DNA of 64,000 nt from Brassica napus (Eukaryota > Streptophyta > Magnoliopsida > Brassicales > Brassicaceae): the NCBI RefSeq assembly GCF_020379485.1, contig NW_026016854.1:1-64000 (forward strand), given 5' to 3'. Positions 26,806 through 38,566 of the stretch are shown piece after piece (position 1 is the stretch's first letter; each line of letters starts with the position of its first letter). Below the pieces are notes generated by a model. The model did not search any database. It was not told the origin of the DNA and worked only from the letters and a program-made list of their open reading frames with translations. Both the position numbers and the translations under genes were made by a program.

Positions 26806-27674
26806 ATGGCTACTATTTGGTTTCTATCACTTCTCTTCGTCACTATCCTTCTTCTCGCCGCCTTTAAACGCAAGAAGCAGCAACGACGACCACCATCTCC
26901 TCCTGGTTTACCGATCATCGGAAACTTACACCAGCTCGGGGAGTTACCGCATCAATCCCTGTGGAAACTCTCCAAAGAGTATGGTCCTGTTATGTTTCTG
27001 AAGCTTGGAAGCATCCCAACTGTAGTACTATCTTCCTCTGAAACAGCTAAACAAGCTCTGAAAATTCATGACCTCCATTGTTGTAGCCGTCCAAGCTTAG
27101 CAGGTACCATGACACTCACTCAACACATACTACAAAAATTTTCTTTATTCACATATAGGATCATTTCTCAGGGCCAAGAGAGCTCTCTTACAATTATCTG
27201 GACATTGCTTTTGCTCCCTATGATGATTACTGGAAAGAAGTTAAGAAACTGTGTGTGCAAGAAGTCTTTAGTCCTAAACGAGTTCACACGATGCAACCCA
27301 TCAGGGACGAGGAAGTCAAGAAGCTGATAGACATAGTCACCAAATCAGCTCAAGAGAAAACACCAGTTAACTTGAGCGAGAAGTTTCTTTCTTTAACCGT
27401 TGGCGTGATTTGCAGGGCAGCATTTGGTGTGAGTTTCCATGAAACTGTACTCAACAGCGATAGATTCGACAAGTTCATCAACGAGGCATTTTTGTTTCTT
27501 GGGAGCTTCTCTGCCTCGGATTTTTTCCCAAACGGCGGCTGGATCGTCGACCGGCTCACCGGCTTACAAGGGAGGAGAGAGAGGAGTGTGAGAGATCTTG
27601 ATGCTTTCTATGAACAGATGTTTGACCTACATAGAGAGGAAAAAGAAAGGGAAGTGAAGATTTTGTGGATCTGC
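26806..27674 (+). pseudogene. CYP71B cytochrome P450, truncated copy (A)
   Basis: This is the 5' half of a CYP71B-type P450, nearly identical to the intact gene at 48,699. Exon 1 (26,806-27,103) encodes the membrane anchor ([16 protein letters not shown]), the basic stretch and the PPSPPG hinge followed by LPIIGN. A 68-bp intron (27,104-27,171) leads into exon 2 from 27,172. The gene stops at 27,674, where GATCTGC runs directly into the 155-bp satellite. Lost parts are the I-helix, ExxR, PERF and heme-binding cysteine regions, so no enzyme can form. It also has a 1-bp deletion near 27,648 (AAAGAAAGGG against AAAGAAAAGGG in copy B), which shifts the frame. Its upstream region is intact, so it might still be transcribed into satellite sequence. 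Confidence 0.93.
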
Positions 27675-28645
27675 AACAATTATCAATAAAATGAAAACTT
27701 TCCAAAAATAGCATTTTTTAAGAAAATTACTTAAAAATACAACACGTTGATGAAAAATTCTTAAATAATAATCATCTATCCACAAATATTCTTGTTATCC
27801 TAATTTTTAAATCACAAAACCAAATCTACAATATGTTTCTAAAAAATGAAAACTTTCCAAAAATAGCAGTTTTTAAGAAAATTATTTAAAAATACAATAC
27901 ATTGATGAAAAAATCTTACATAATATTCATCTATCCAAAAATATTCTTGTTATCCTAATTTTTAAATCACAAACCCAAATCTACAATATTTCTCTAAAAA
28001 ATAAAAACTTTCCAAAAATTGCAGTTTTTAGAAAAATTATTTAAAAATACAACATATTGATAAAAAAATTTTAAAGAGTATTGATCTGTCCACAAATAGT
28101 CTAGTTATCCTAATTTTTAAATCACAAACCTAAATCTACAATATTTATCTATAAAATGAAAATTTTCCAAAAATAGCAGTTTTTAAGAAAATTATTTAAA
28201 AATACAACACGTTGACGAAAAATTCTTAAATAATACTCATCTATCCACAAATATTCTTTTTATCCTAATTTTTAAATCACAACACCAAATCTACAACATT
28301 TATCAATAAAATGAAAACTTTCCAAAAATAGCAGTTTTTAAGAAAATTACTTAAAAATACAACACATTGATGAAAAATTCTTAAATAATACTCATCTATC
28401 CACAAATATTCTTCTTATCCTAATTTTTGATTCACAAACCCAAATCTACAATATTTCTCTAAAAAATGAAAACTTTCCAAAAATAGCAGTTTTTAAGAAA
28501 TTATTTAAAAATACAACATATTGATGAAAAATTCTTAAAGAGTATTGATCTGTCCACAAATAGTCTAGTTATCTTAATTTTTAAATCACAAACCTAAATC
28601 TACAATATTTATCTATAAAATGAAAATTTTCCGAAAATAGCAATA
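27675..28645. repeat. 155-bp satellite, right-hand block (about six monomers)
   Basis: The fixed ATG (ATA in one monomer) falls at 27693, 27848, 28003, 28158, 28313, 28468 and 28622, so spacing is 155 bp with one of 154. The section at 28,000-28,300 closely matches 14,984-15,280, including the rare variants GTTGACGAAAAATTC and ATTCTTTTTATCC. It is a continuation of the left array that the 12.4 kb copy A interrupts. Confidence 0.95.
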
Positions 28646-28948
28646 TAATTTATGTACTCTCAACACTACAAGAAACAAATTAAAAAGGCAAACAAACAAT
28701 AAGTCTCAATGACACAACAAACAACAACACGAACTATATCAATCACATTATTAACACAGTTTAGTCATTGATAAGTGGAGAACAATGCATACACAGTTCA
28801 TCATCACAACTCTAACCCTATAACAATAAAAAGACTTGAAAAAGAACTTAAAACGCAAAATTCACAACTACAATAATCCTAACAAATATTAAGATGATAC
28901 AAGAACTCTATCCACAACTCCGCGTTTGTGCGGGGGTAATGTCCCTAG
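28646..28948 (+). mobile_element. Helitron 3' terminal region adjoining the satellite
   Basis: After the last monomer comes about 270 bp of AC-rich unique sequence. It ends with a GC hairpin (CCGCGTTTGTGCGGG, 28,920-28,934), TAATGTCC and CTAG (28,945-28,948) followed by T. A short hairpin about 10 bp before CTRR with T next is the Helitron 3' signature. The matching 5' TC end is not in this window; if the satellite is internal to the element, that end lies left of base 1. No Rep/helicase gene is visible. Confidence 0.65.
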
Positions 28949-29554
28949 TTTAGGGGGTGTTATTGGTTCTATGATTTCAATGGATTTGAAAATCCAAGCA
29001 AAATCTAGTGTTATTGGTTCTATGATTTTAAAATCTGTATTCAAATTCATTGTTATTGGTTATATGATTTTAAAATAGATTTCAAAATTAGGTGTTATTC
29101 AATAGTAAGGATTTGATTAAGCATTTGATTTGAATTTGGATTTGAATAGATTTATAAGTGTTTTAGAGAGTAAAATACAAAGAAACAAATATTGAGTTAT
29201 AGCTTGTTATTTTGAATGGATTTGTCTTACAAATTTTTCTCTAACAAAAAATGTCCAATATCTCACGTATACAACAAAAATTTCAAATAAGCCATGGCAC
29301 TTTCATCATGCAATATTCTATTATTAACACCAACTTCCATTTTTCAGTAGAATATGTCATCTTTTTTTTTGGTAGGAGTATGTCGTTTCTTTTGAACAAA
29401 AAGTTATATTTTCTGATTTTTTTTATTTTCTATTATTTCTATATTGATTTTCCGTTTTCCATAATACATGTGTCATGGTTTCTATATAATCTTCATTATA
29501 CACACATAATTTTATAAACACACAAACACATAAAACCTAAAACCAGAAGCATCA

Positions 29555-30607
29555 ATGGGAGAATCACATCAAGAAACACAAGACCCATCGCAAGAACGAG
29601 AAAAAGGTTCATATATTCAATGGAGTCCTGAAGAAAATAAAACTTTGATCAATTTACTTTTAGATGCTGTTGCTTCGGGTTTGCGTGACAGTAATGGCAC
29701 ATTCAGCAAATTTATGGTGGAGAGACGAATTCTATCTACTCTCAATCGAATGCATGGATGCAATAAAACCCATCAACACTACTCAAACAGAATGAAGATC
29801 TTGAAAACAAAATATCTAAACGCGGCTGAACTTCTTCGTTTTAGTTCTGGATTTGGATGGGATTCAACCACAAAAAGGTTTACAGCTTCAAAAGAAGTTT
29901 GGGCTGAATATCTAAAGGTAAATAAACATAAGGCTGTATTATTATTATTATTTTTTTCATTATGTTAATTTTTTTTAAATTTTTTTTTAGGCACATCCAA
30001 AGTTCAAAAAGTTTCGTGATGAAACATTTGAAGAATTTGATGATCTCAAAATTATATTTGACAAGAATATAGCAACGGGTACGAATGCTATTGGTTTAGG
30101 TGAGACTACTGATGCACAAACAGTTAGAGTTGCAGAAACAGAAAAGGAGCAAGCAAATTGTGGTGAAGAGTTTTCTTTTGATGTCCAACAAAACTATGAA
30201 TCGCAATCATCTTTTTTTTTGCAGTCCTTCAGACGATATTTTGGAAAAGCTTCCTTTAAGAAAGAGACAAAAAAACTAGTCCTCTTAACAAAGGTGATGA
30301 TCTGTTCACTCAAAAAGAAAGTGTAGAAGAAGCTGACGAGCTGAATACTTTGACAACCATCACTCAGAAACTCTTCAATTTGATAGAAGAAAGAGAGACA
30401 AGACATAAACAAGAAGCTGAGCAAAGAGAAGCAGAGAAAAAGAAAAATAATCTATGGGAAGCAGTCAAAGAAATTTCTGATTTGGATGAACATGTATGTT
30501 TTGATGCCGTTAAGCTGATCAATCAATTAGGAATGAAAGACGTATTCATTAGCATGTCTGTTGATGAACGTTACGGATGGATTAAGCATAACGTGATAGG
30601 ATTTTGA
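29555..30607 (+). pseudogene. Harbinger Myb/SANT-like ORF1 (frameshifted)
   Basis: Exon 1 (29,555-29,917) starts MGESHQETQDPSQEREKG and holds the Myb/SANT-like DNA-binding region (WSPEENKTLINLLLDAV, then SNGTFSKF), about residues 20-115. A phase-0 intron (29,918-29,990) follows, and exon 2 begins AHPKFKKFRDETFEEFDDL, as in plant members of this family. In Harbinger elements this protein is known to help bring the transposase to DNA. The frame is lost at a T run near 30,208-30,220 and again at an A run near 30,267. The C-terminal part (30,350-30,607) then continues in frame to VDERYGWIKHNVIGF and a stop. The homopolymer indels could be real decay or sequencing error. Confidence 0.8.
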
Positions 30608-31026
30608 TTTGAGCTATTATTATGTGTGGTTTTTATTTATTTTATTATTTACTGATATTGGATTTTATATACTGGTTTTTGCATTTGATTACATGGTTTT
30701 TTATAATAAAATTAGTGTTGCTATCCTTTGTTTTAGTTTGAAACATGACTAAGCACATGTGTCTTTCATACAAACATATTAGATGCACTAAGCACATGTA
30801 ACTAATATTATGATGCACTTAGCACGATGCACTAAGCACAAACATATTCTTTTTTTACTTTTTAATTGAATGTAAAGTATATGTAAATATGTAAAAAAAT
30901 CAGTTTCTTCGATTGCACAATTGTCATTTTATATTTATGTAAAATTTACATACCATTAAAAAGTAAACTTTTTTATATTTAACACATCAATATTTACATT
31001 TTTTTTTTACTTTTTATTGAATGCAG
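30608..31026. other. Non-coding gap inside the Harbinger element
   Basis: These 420 bp are AT-rich, with several copies of GATGCACTAAGCACA. An intact element would carry the 5' exons of the transposase about here. I see none, which suggests an internal deletion. Confidence 0.5.
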
Positions 31027-31741
31027 CTCCTTTCCGCAACAGAAAAGGTGATATATCTCAAAATGTATTGGCTGCATGTAATTTTGATCTTGAATTCATA
31101 TACGTACTTAGTGGATGGGAAGGTTCAGCTCATGATTCAAAGATATTAAATGATGTTTTAACAAGGAACATTAATCGACTACTAGTTCCAGAAGGTACAC
31201 ATATATATATATATATATATATTGTAAATCATACATATTTTTTCCAGATAATTAACTACTTTATTGTTTAATTTCAGGAAAATTTTATCTAGTTGACTGC
31301 GGTTTTGCAAATCGTCGGAACTTCTTAGCTCCATATCGAGGTGTTCGATACCATCTACAAGAGTTTTCTGGTCAGGATTCTACTCCTCAGAATGATAAAG
31401 AGTTGTTTAATCATCGTCATGCTTCCTTGAGGAATGTTATCGAGAGAATTTTTGGTATATTCAAATCTCGGTTTCTAATTTTTAAATCTGCACCCCCTTT
31501 TCCTTACAAGACACAAACAGAGATCGTACTTGCGTGTGTTGGGTTACATAATTTTCTTCGGAAGTTCTGTAGAACATATAATTTTCCTGAAGAAAAAGAC
31601 TCTGAGGATGTAGAAGATGTTGAAGAAGTTAATAACAATGATGAAGAAATTCTTGTAACTCAAGATCAGCAAAGAGAACATGCCAATCAAGTGAGAGCCA
31701 CAATAGCAACAGATATGTGGAGAGATTTTATAAACGTATGA
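31027..31741 (+). pseudogene. Harbinger DDE transposase, N-terminal part missing
   Basis: Exon 31,027-31,194 follows an acceptor (GAATGCAG) and encodes FRNRKGDISQNVLAACNFD, then GWEGSAHDS. An intron containing an AT microsatellite (31,195-31,277) is followed by exon 31,278-31,741, which encodes FYLVDCGFANRRNFLAPYRG and later RHASLRNVIERIFG. This is the DDE_Tnp_4 fold: the second catalytic Asp is in LVDCG and the catalytic Glu is in NVIER. The first Asp (normally in an IDGTH motif just upstream) and the helix-turn-helix region are absent, so this copy cannot be active. An acidic tail precedes the stop. Confidence 0.85.
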
Positions 31742-31932
31742 TATATGAATGTGTTTTACTTTTTATATAATTTGTTTTATTATAAAGCTGAATTTATTGC
31801 AAAGCCATTTGATTGATTTTAATAATCCATTTATTTTGATTCTGAATTCCGTATGTTTGATTTTAAAATCTATATGTCTGATTTAAGAATCAACGGATTT
31901 CTTAAATCCTAGAAAAATTCTCAAATCCATTA

Positions 31933-32220
31933 CACCAACCGCAACGGTGAGTCTGGTATGGCTCGATTTCCTATGTGATTTTTTATTTTTTTTATTAGTT
32001 TTTTTCTTTTTTCTTCTAATTAAAAAAAAAAATTAAAAAAAATAAACTAATTGTGGGCCGCCATGTATCGTGGGGCCCGCGACACAGTAACAATACTCCA
32101 CTTGGATCAATCCTTAGGTTCGGACTTTTCGATCTCGATCCGGCACAGAAACCAACAAAATCAATATTTTAATTTTTTTTTTTTAAGGATTTCACCTACG
32201 GACTTGCGTTGCATGTGCTC
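31933..32220. mobile_element. MITE nested in the Harbinger element (288 bp)
   Basis: Perfect TTA duplications (31,930-31,932 and 32,221-32,223) flank ends CACCAACCGCAACG and, in reverse complement, GAGCACATGCAACG. The similarity continues inward through GAGTC/AAGTC and GATTTCC/GAAATCC. Removing it restores a plausible Harbinger right end, AAATCCATTAAAATAG. It is a Tourist-like PIF/Harbinger MITE with no coding sequence. Confidence 0.75.
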
Positions 32221-32251
32221 TTAAAATAGTAGAACCAATAACCCCTACTTA

Positions 32252-32478
32252 AAGAATGACGAAGAATTATGTTATTAGTGCAATATTGGATTAAACAGGT
32301 AACAGAAAAGCACATCGTAAATAGTATGATATATGATTTTAGTGGTAAACTAATCCTTATTTTAAATATTACAGATCTTGATTAAATTTTTTCGGCAAAT
32401 AATTTCTCTGAGTTTTAGATCTGAAAGTGGTGTAATGAAAATGCTTTGAGGCCTTAAGGGTTAAAAGCATCAATGATA
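32252..32478. other. Short unique flank between Harbinger and Stowaway MITE
   Basis: About 230 bp of AT-rich sequence with no gene. It is the native left flank of the copy-B locus and is absent from copy A. Confidence 0.5.
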
Positions 32479-32718
32479 CTCCTTCCGTTTTATTTTATAT
32501 GTCGTTTAAAATTGTTTCACTCATATTAAAAATTATTAAATTTGTACTATTCACCTAATTAATACACTATTTTACTTGATTTTTGTTAATTAATAAACTG
32601 AAAGATAGGTATAGAAGTGAAAAAAACTATCAAACATATGCATTAAATATATAAAACAAAATTTATAGTGAAATAGATATTAAAGATTACAGAGATGTTT
32701 AAAAAAAAACGGAGAGAG
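32479..32718. mobile_element. Complete Stowaway-type MITE (240 bp)
   Basis: The ends CTCCTTCCGTTTT and, in reverse complement, CTCTCTCCGTTTT are flanked by TA (32,477-32,478 and 32,719-32,720). This matches the Stowaway consensus and its TA target. The left breakpoint of copy A lies inside this element at 32,648. Confidence 0.85.
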
Positions 32719-33815
32719 TAGCAATGTATCAAAAATATTCATTATAACGACAATAATTCATCAAATATATTCATTAACTAGATTAAGACTTGCAGCTTGC
32801 ACGTAATAAACATTGTGTATACAATTTATTTTTACATATTATTATTAACCCAGAAGATCTAACCCTCTATATATATATATATATCTCTGTTAACTTGTTA
32901 TGAGTTTTTCTCTACATTAATCTAGTTATTTGTATGTTATCTGAGTGATGCGTAAGCTGACTCGTGCAGTTTATATGATGTGCGAAAACAGTTAATATAT
33001 CATATGGAAGGTTGTTAATGAAAATTCAAGTGATTGTCGAGTAACCCCCGAATCTTGGTCGACCTTTAATTTTTGTTTTTTAAAAGTGATTGTAGAGTGT
33101 AATTAAGTGTATATCATAAGCTTTGCATATACACATATATATATATATATGTGTGTATTTATGAAATGATGAATTATATCTTAAAATTTCGGTTCTAAAT
33201 TCTTAATTTCATTGTAAACCTAATTAGTTACTTTTTGACAACCAACCTAATTAGTTTACATAAATTAAATAGGTCAAGCCATTATTATCTCGTCGAGCAG
33301 AAAAATATAGCTCCCCTGGTCCCGGGCTATTCAAAGTGATTTTTTCGTTCAAGGATTAAAACCCAACTTTCTTTTTGATACACTTTCTCTATACAAAAGA
33401 TTGATGTTTTAGTTTTTTTTTCTTTACACAACAAATTAATATTCTACCTTTAATTAATATATTATTCTTTAAAAATAAAACATAAATTAAAATGTAATTG
33501 TTTGAATTTAAAAAAAATTAGATCAAACTTTAAACTAATTAAAAGTAAAACCAAAATGTATATGAAGAGATTAAGAAAACGACTGTTTTTTCTTATTAAA
33601 GTTTATATTCAACAGATCGGCTCATTGGTTAATGTATTTTGTCCTCATCGCATATTGATTTGTAGACGTTCTCAATATATATACGTATGGTCAAATAATT
33701 GAACGAAAATTATGAGTCCAATATTAGTCTTATATTAATATAGACTCCACATAACCTGATATAGAAAGGACCAAAATTTATTTTATTCTTTTACAAAAGT
33801 CGCTTCACTAGTCTA

Positions 33816-35400
33816 TCTTATTAAAACAGAAGTACACTTTAAAATTAACCCGTAAACTTGCAAAATATTTACAATCTAATGCCACTGAATAATTAAATGA
33901 ACCTATTTTTAAGAAATACTTGTCTTTTCTAAGTATTTAATAATTTCCTAAAATAATTTAAGCATTAATATAACGAAATAACTCTTGCGGATACTTTGCA
34001 TTTAATATAACTTTCCTCCAGACACACAAATTAATTTAACTAAGATTATTCATTATGGTACTTAATAACTTTGCGGTTGAAACAATCATATTTTGTGTTT
34101 GGTGGAAACGTTCATTGTGGTACGTAATATTTTTTTAAGCAATCATACTCCAAATTTGGTCCTAATATCAAATACAAAACATATCTTTAAATGATTATTA
34201 TTTGTTACTCTTTAAGAACTTTCGTTATAAGTTAAAAAAAAAGAACTTATATAGGAAATAGTTCAGAGATCAATTAATATGAATTTATCCTCCTATATAA
34301 GCGGCCAATATATCTATATCCTCCCTATTTCAAAAAAAATCACCATAAATATATATCATCAAATATTTGAATTAATTATGTCCACAAATAACCATAAACT
34401 GAAAATTCGTTTGAATGAAATACAGAATATTCTTCGTAACTGTAAAGTGATTTAGGCAATATTTTCTATTAGTGGTAGGTGTTGGTAGGCGTTCGAGTAT
34501 CCAATCGAGTTTAGTTCGGGTCTATTTGAATTTTACAATTAAATTTTTCAGTACCATTCGGATATTTATAAATTTTTGTTAAGGTTCAGTCTGGATTCGG
34601 TTTGGATTCAGATAGCATACTTAAACTATTTTCTAAAAAATCATCATACACTTTAAATTCCACAAAATATAAAAATAAAATAAGATATTACATACAAATT
34701 TGAATAGTGTAGCCAAAATATCTAAACTTAACATATAAATTGGTTTAACTTGAATATTTAAATATTTTAAGTATTTTTGGTGTTTTGGGTATTGTTTAGG
34801 TATTTTAGACATTTACTTTTGACTGTTTTATATATATTCAAGTATTTTTGAAAATTTAAATATCTTATATAAATTTGATATTTTTATATATTAACTCTAA
34901 AAATAATTAATATATTTATGCATATATAAATCTATATATGATACATTCGGATACTCTAAATATTTCAGTTCGGTTCAGATTCGGTTTCGGTTCTCTACAT
35001 ACCAAAATTTTAAATATGTTCGAATATTTAACCAATTACGATTCGGATTTGGTACTACCTTTTGAATCGGAATCGCTTCAGTTTTTTGAATTCAGGTTTT
35101 TGATATGATATTTAAATAATATATGAGTTAAATACAAATTAATTCAAATAAATCAGTTAATCTTTCAATATACGAAGTCGTCTAATATTCAAACACATAT
35201 TCAATAAAATAAATATATAATAGTAAGTTATAAATACATGTTACTGTTTCAAACAATTACTTTGTTGATAAATATGAAAAGCCATAAATGTCTGAAAATA
35301 TAGTTAGTGTTAAAATATTTACTTAATAATGTGAAAATAAGATTTTTATGTATATAAAAATGATAGTAAATCCCGCGCGGTTGCGTGGATCAAGGTCTAG
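33816..35400 (+). mobile_element. Non-autonomous Helitron, copy B (1,585 bp)
   Basis: Same element, same ends (TCTTATTAAAACAGAAG to hairpin and CTAG) and same length as at 16,453-18,037. It is an old insertion duplicated with the segment. A GTTCGG-type repeat lies inside at about 34,463-35,094. Confidence 0.8.
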
Positions 35401-36120
35401 TTGCCAATTAAAGCAAGTGACAACTCAGCTAATTTGACTCTTTATTAATATGATTAACCTGTGGAAAATAAACTCATTGTGATAAATAAAATATTTGGAG
35501 TACAAAAACAAAACAGTTATCATTTGAAATGCACATTTTCAACTTTAGATAGTTGTTTTTAAAAAGACTGTAGATAATGACTAGATGAGAAGTCGTTCAA
35601 AGTGATTGTCTTCTATACTTTCTTGAATTATTTCATAATTATTTGGTTGGGAGCGTGATTGCTATGTTTGGAAACAAAAGAAAATTTAATGGCTTCATGC
35701 GTCCCAATTGAAAATATCATATCATGAACTTTGCAGGCCGAAAATAAAACACCAATACAAATTTATGTCATTAAATTTCCTTTATCCTTGTGGTTAAGTT
35801 CTGTGATTAACGTGTGTTCCACTGGATTTAAGTTTCGTTTCAAATATGATGAAAAATTAGTCCTTGAAGTTGTATATTTTACCTTTAGAGTCATTAAAAT
35901 AGATAATTGGCTTCTTTATCAATCACTAATATAGTGTACACGTTTTTTTCAAAAATAATGATATACGTTTCCATATAAATTGTGAAAATATAAAATGTGC
36001 TAGTTGATTCGACTTGAATAATTTAACCGCTATTTTGACAATTTGAATGATGAGAATAGATTGCCTAAACAATATTCATTTACTCCCTTGTTAAACTACA
36101 ACTTTACAATCAAATATATA

Positions 36121-36370
36121 TTCTCTTCGTTACGGAAAAAAGTATTATTTTGACATTTTCCCATGTATTAAGAAAATAATTTTAATGCACCTTATATTTT
36201 TTTATTAATTATATATATTCAACAAATAGTATTTGAGACAAATAAAATTATTATTTTATAATTAACATTAAACTTAAAAATAAATAAAAATTACATTAAA
36301 ATTCTAATTATATATTTTTTGTGTGACTAGAAAAAAAGGCAAAATCATATTCTTTATGAAACAAAAAGAG
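36121..36370. mobile_element. Stowaway-like MITE, copy B
   Basis: Identical in structure to 18,757-19,006, with imperfect inverted ends TTCTCTTCGTTACGG and CTCTTTTTGTTTCATAA flanked by TA. Confidence 0.6.
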
Positions 36371-36372
36371 TA

Positions 36373-38298
36373 TTATCAAAGAGACTACAAAAAGTTGTCT
36401 TGAGTTAAACCAACTAGGTGGCTTCTATATTCTGGGGCATATTGTTTTAGTTGTGCTATTTCTATTTGTGTAGTTATTTTGACCTCCGACCACCACAGTT
36501 CATTTCCTTGTATCTCTAGACATTTGATCTTATTATTTTCACTCATGGACTTTCGTCTTTAGTCTTCTACGTTTTTTTTTGTTTAGCATTGTCATATTTC
36601 CCAATGTTATCTCCTCATTTTGTCTTCACACAATCACACCATATTCCATGTTTCGAACTCATGCTTATGTTAAGTTTTGTTTTGACTGTACAGGTGGAGT
36701 AGTCATATCAAATGGTTTTACTAAATTTCTTCTTGTATCATTTTCCACCTATTTGATGTTTTGCAATGTTCGACGGTTGCCCGAGTCGTTTTTCTACATT
36801 GGTTTGTTTCATGCGTGCTGTTTGTTTTTAATATTTTTTTTCAAATTTCTAAACGTTTGCAATGGTTTAATTATTGTTACACTGCCTGCATAATCAAATA
36901 TTGTGAAAAAAACATCATTCTTTCAGTACTCTTCTTATGCGAACCTCCATTTTCCAGTTCATTTCATCTTTTTCTTCCTCATCCCATGCATTTAATATTT
37001 TTCAGTTAGAATATAAACTGTTCAGTGTCCATTTTGCTTGATTTCTCACATACAGACAGCAGTACCCATCATTCTCACCAACATATAATTTGTGTGTGTG
37101 TGTTTCCCGTTTCATATGTATTGTAATAAGAGTAGGAATTAGTACAATGCCTATTTTGGGTGGGGCAGTTGCCCCCTATGGTATTTGAAAATTTCATGTA
37201 ATTGTGTACCATTTTTTATACTGCCCCTGTTGATATTCAAAATTATACACCAATATTAAAATTTTGCCCCGGGTAAATGTAATTTCTACCTTTTGTGATG
37301 GTAGATTTCTGAAATCCTCTTTGAAAGATAAGTCTTCGGTCTTCCATTCATCCTTTCTCTAGCTGTCAATGATTTCTAGACCACTTGGTGAAGTCGCACG
37401 TGAGATATAGCATGGAATCCTTACATTTTTCCCTTATTTTGGAGGCGTGATCTTAAACTTAATACATGGATTTGAAACAACTTGTTATGACTGCAAATTC
37501 GTGGATATCATCTCTACGTATGTGTTTGTGTTTGTGTTTGTGTTTGATGGAATTCCTGGGATCGTCCTTCTTCTCTGGGTAAAAGTTTCTCTTTCTCAAA
37601 CTTTAACTTCTACTATTAATGGCACCCTCCTAACACTCCTAATATCACATCTTATTATTCTCAAAAGGTTCCATGATTCATGGTTTCATCCCACTCTCTC
37701 GAAGCATGCACTATTGGCATCTGTTAGAAGAGGGACACAACGTCAGCATTGGTGAGTTCAAAGTTGTGCGACCACTTCGTCAACATCGTCAGGTACCGTA
37801 AACAAAACCCAGAAACACTTAACCTACTACCTGTAAGAATCACTCAAGACCACATATATCCACATATTACATGTACCGTGTGGAGCTAGCCTTGAATGAT
37901 GATAGCCCCAAAAAACTTTCTAAAGCACCTAGTAGCAGAAATTATAACTCACCAACAACACAGATGAACAAAGTGATAATATATTACATGAAAAAGAGCC
38001 TGCAGAGAATTAGTGACCACCATGTTTATAGTATCATGCCAACACAATTTTCATCTTCCATTTTAGGGTGCCCCTTCCAACTTCACACCCAACCACCGAT
38101 GTTTTTACTGTAAGTAAAACCTTATGATAGTTTATATTTAAATACAGAATATATAGTCTTGACCCAAAAAAGATACAAAATAGGCAAAACAAAAGTTAAA
38201 ATTGATGATGGCCTGAAGACACAGTGGACAAGGGAAAACAGAGCAAATGTATAGTGGCATCCTGTCGGAAACGTATCCGCCACTGGGCACCGGCTATT
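36373..38298. other. Non-coding interval (copy B)
   Basis: Counterpart of 19,009-20,928, with no supported gene. The few substitutions between copies, including one that shifts a 116-codon frame to 102 codons through a 4-bp insertion near 37,707, argue that these frames are not under coding constraint. Confidence 0.55.
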
Positions 38299-38566
38299 GG
38301 GGATGATTGGTAAGTGCTGTAGCTTTATATTTTTTGCTGTAGAATTTAATCTGTAGATTTATTTGCTGTAGCTTTCCTTGCTGTAGATTTCTAAAGCACT
38401 AATTTTTTGCTCTGGAAATAAAGCTCTCTACAGCCATATTTTGATTTTGCAAAAAAATTTTTGCTGTGAATTTTTTAAGGAAAGCAAAGCTCGATTGGTT
38501 GAGATATATAGCTGTAGATTAAATTTTAGCTGTCCAGAGCATCTACAGCCCCAACCAATCATCCCC
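38299..38566. mobile_element. MITE present only in copy B (268 bp)
   Basis: Terminal inverted repeats of about 13 bp, GGGGATGATTGGT at both ends, are flanked by ATT (38,296-38,298 and 38,567-38,569). Copy A has the empty site GGCTATTGTGAC with a single ATT, so insertion made a 3-bp duplication. A 3-bp duplication and G-rich ends suggest a PIF/Harbinger-type MITE, although ATT is not the usual TTA/TAA. The interior repeats GCTGTAG-like blocks. Confidence 0.85.

Larger units (their letters stand above)
15282..27674 (+). repeat. Segmental duplication copy A (12.4 kb), embedded in satellite
   Basis: This interval matches 32,648-49,568 almost base for base once insertions in copy B are removed. 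The shared sequence starts at TATATAAAAC (15,282), inside a Stowaway-type MITE, and ends at GATCTGC (27,674), inside exon 2 of a CYP71B gene. Both outer flanks are 155-bp satellite. By eye I found only scattered substitutions and short indels, for example GTGGG versus GTGCG near 15,620 and AATAATTT versus AATGATTT near 20,006. The copying is therefore recent. Copy B continues past both breakpoints, so B is the probable donor. Confidence 0.93.
28953..32248 (+). mobile_element. PIF/Harbinger element (3.3 kb) with decayed genes
   Basis: The left end GGGGGTGTTATTGG and right end (reverse complement GTAGGGGTTATTGG) are imperfect inverted repeats flanked by TTA at 28,950-28,952 and 32,249-32,251. 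TTA is the usual PIF/Harbinger target. Subterminal copies of GTTATTGGTTCTATGATTT recur at about 29,010 and 29,050. It encodes the two proteins typical of the group, a Myb/SANT-like protein and a DDE transposase, both on the plus strand and both broken. A separate MITE is nested near its right end. It inserted a few bases beyond the Helitron 3' end. Confidence 0.88.

Noticed and set aside
26648..27001. 117-codon ORF overlapping the P450 start
   Set aside because: It is a shifted frame over the promoter and exon 1 of the CYP71B copy. The P450 frame carries the anchor, proline hinge and conserved motifs.
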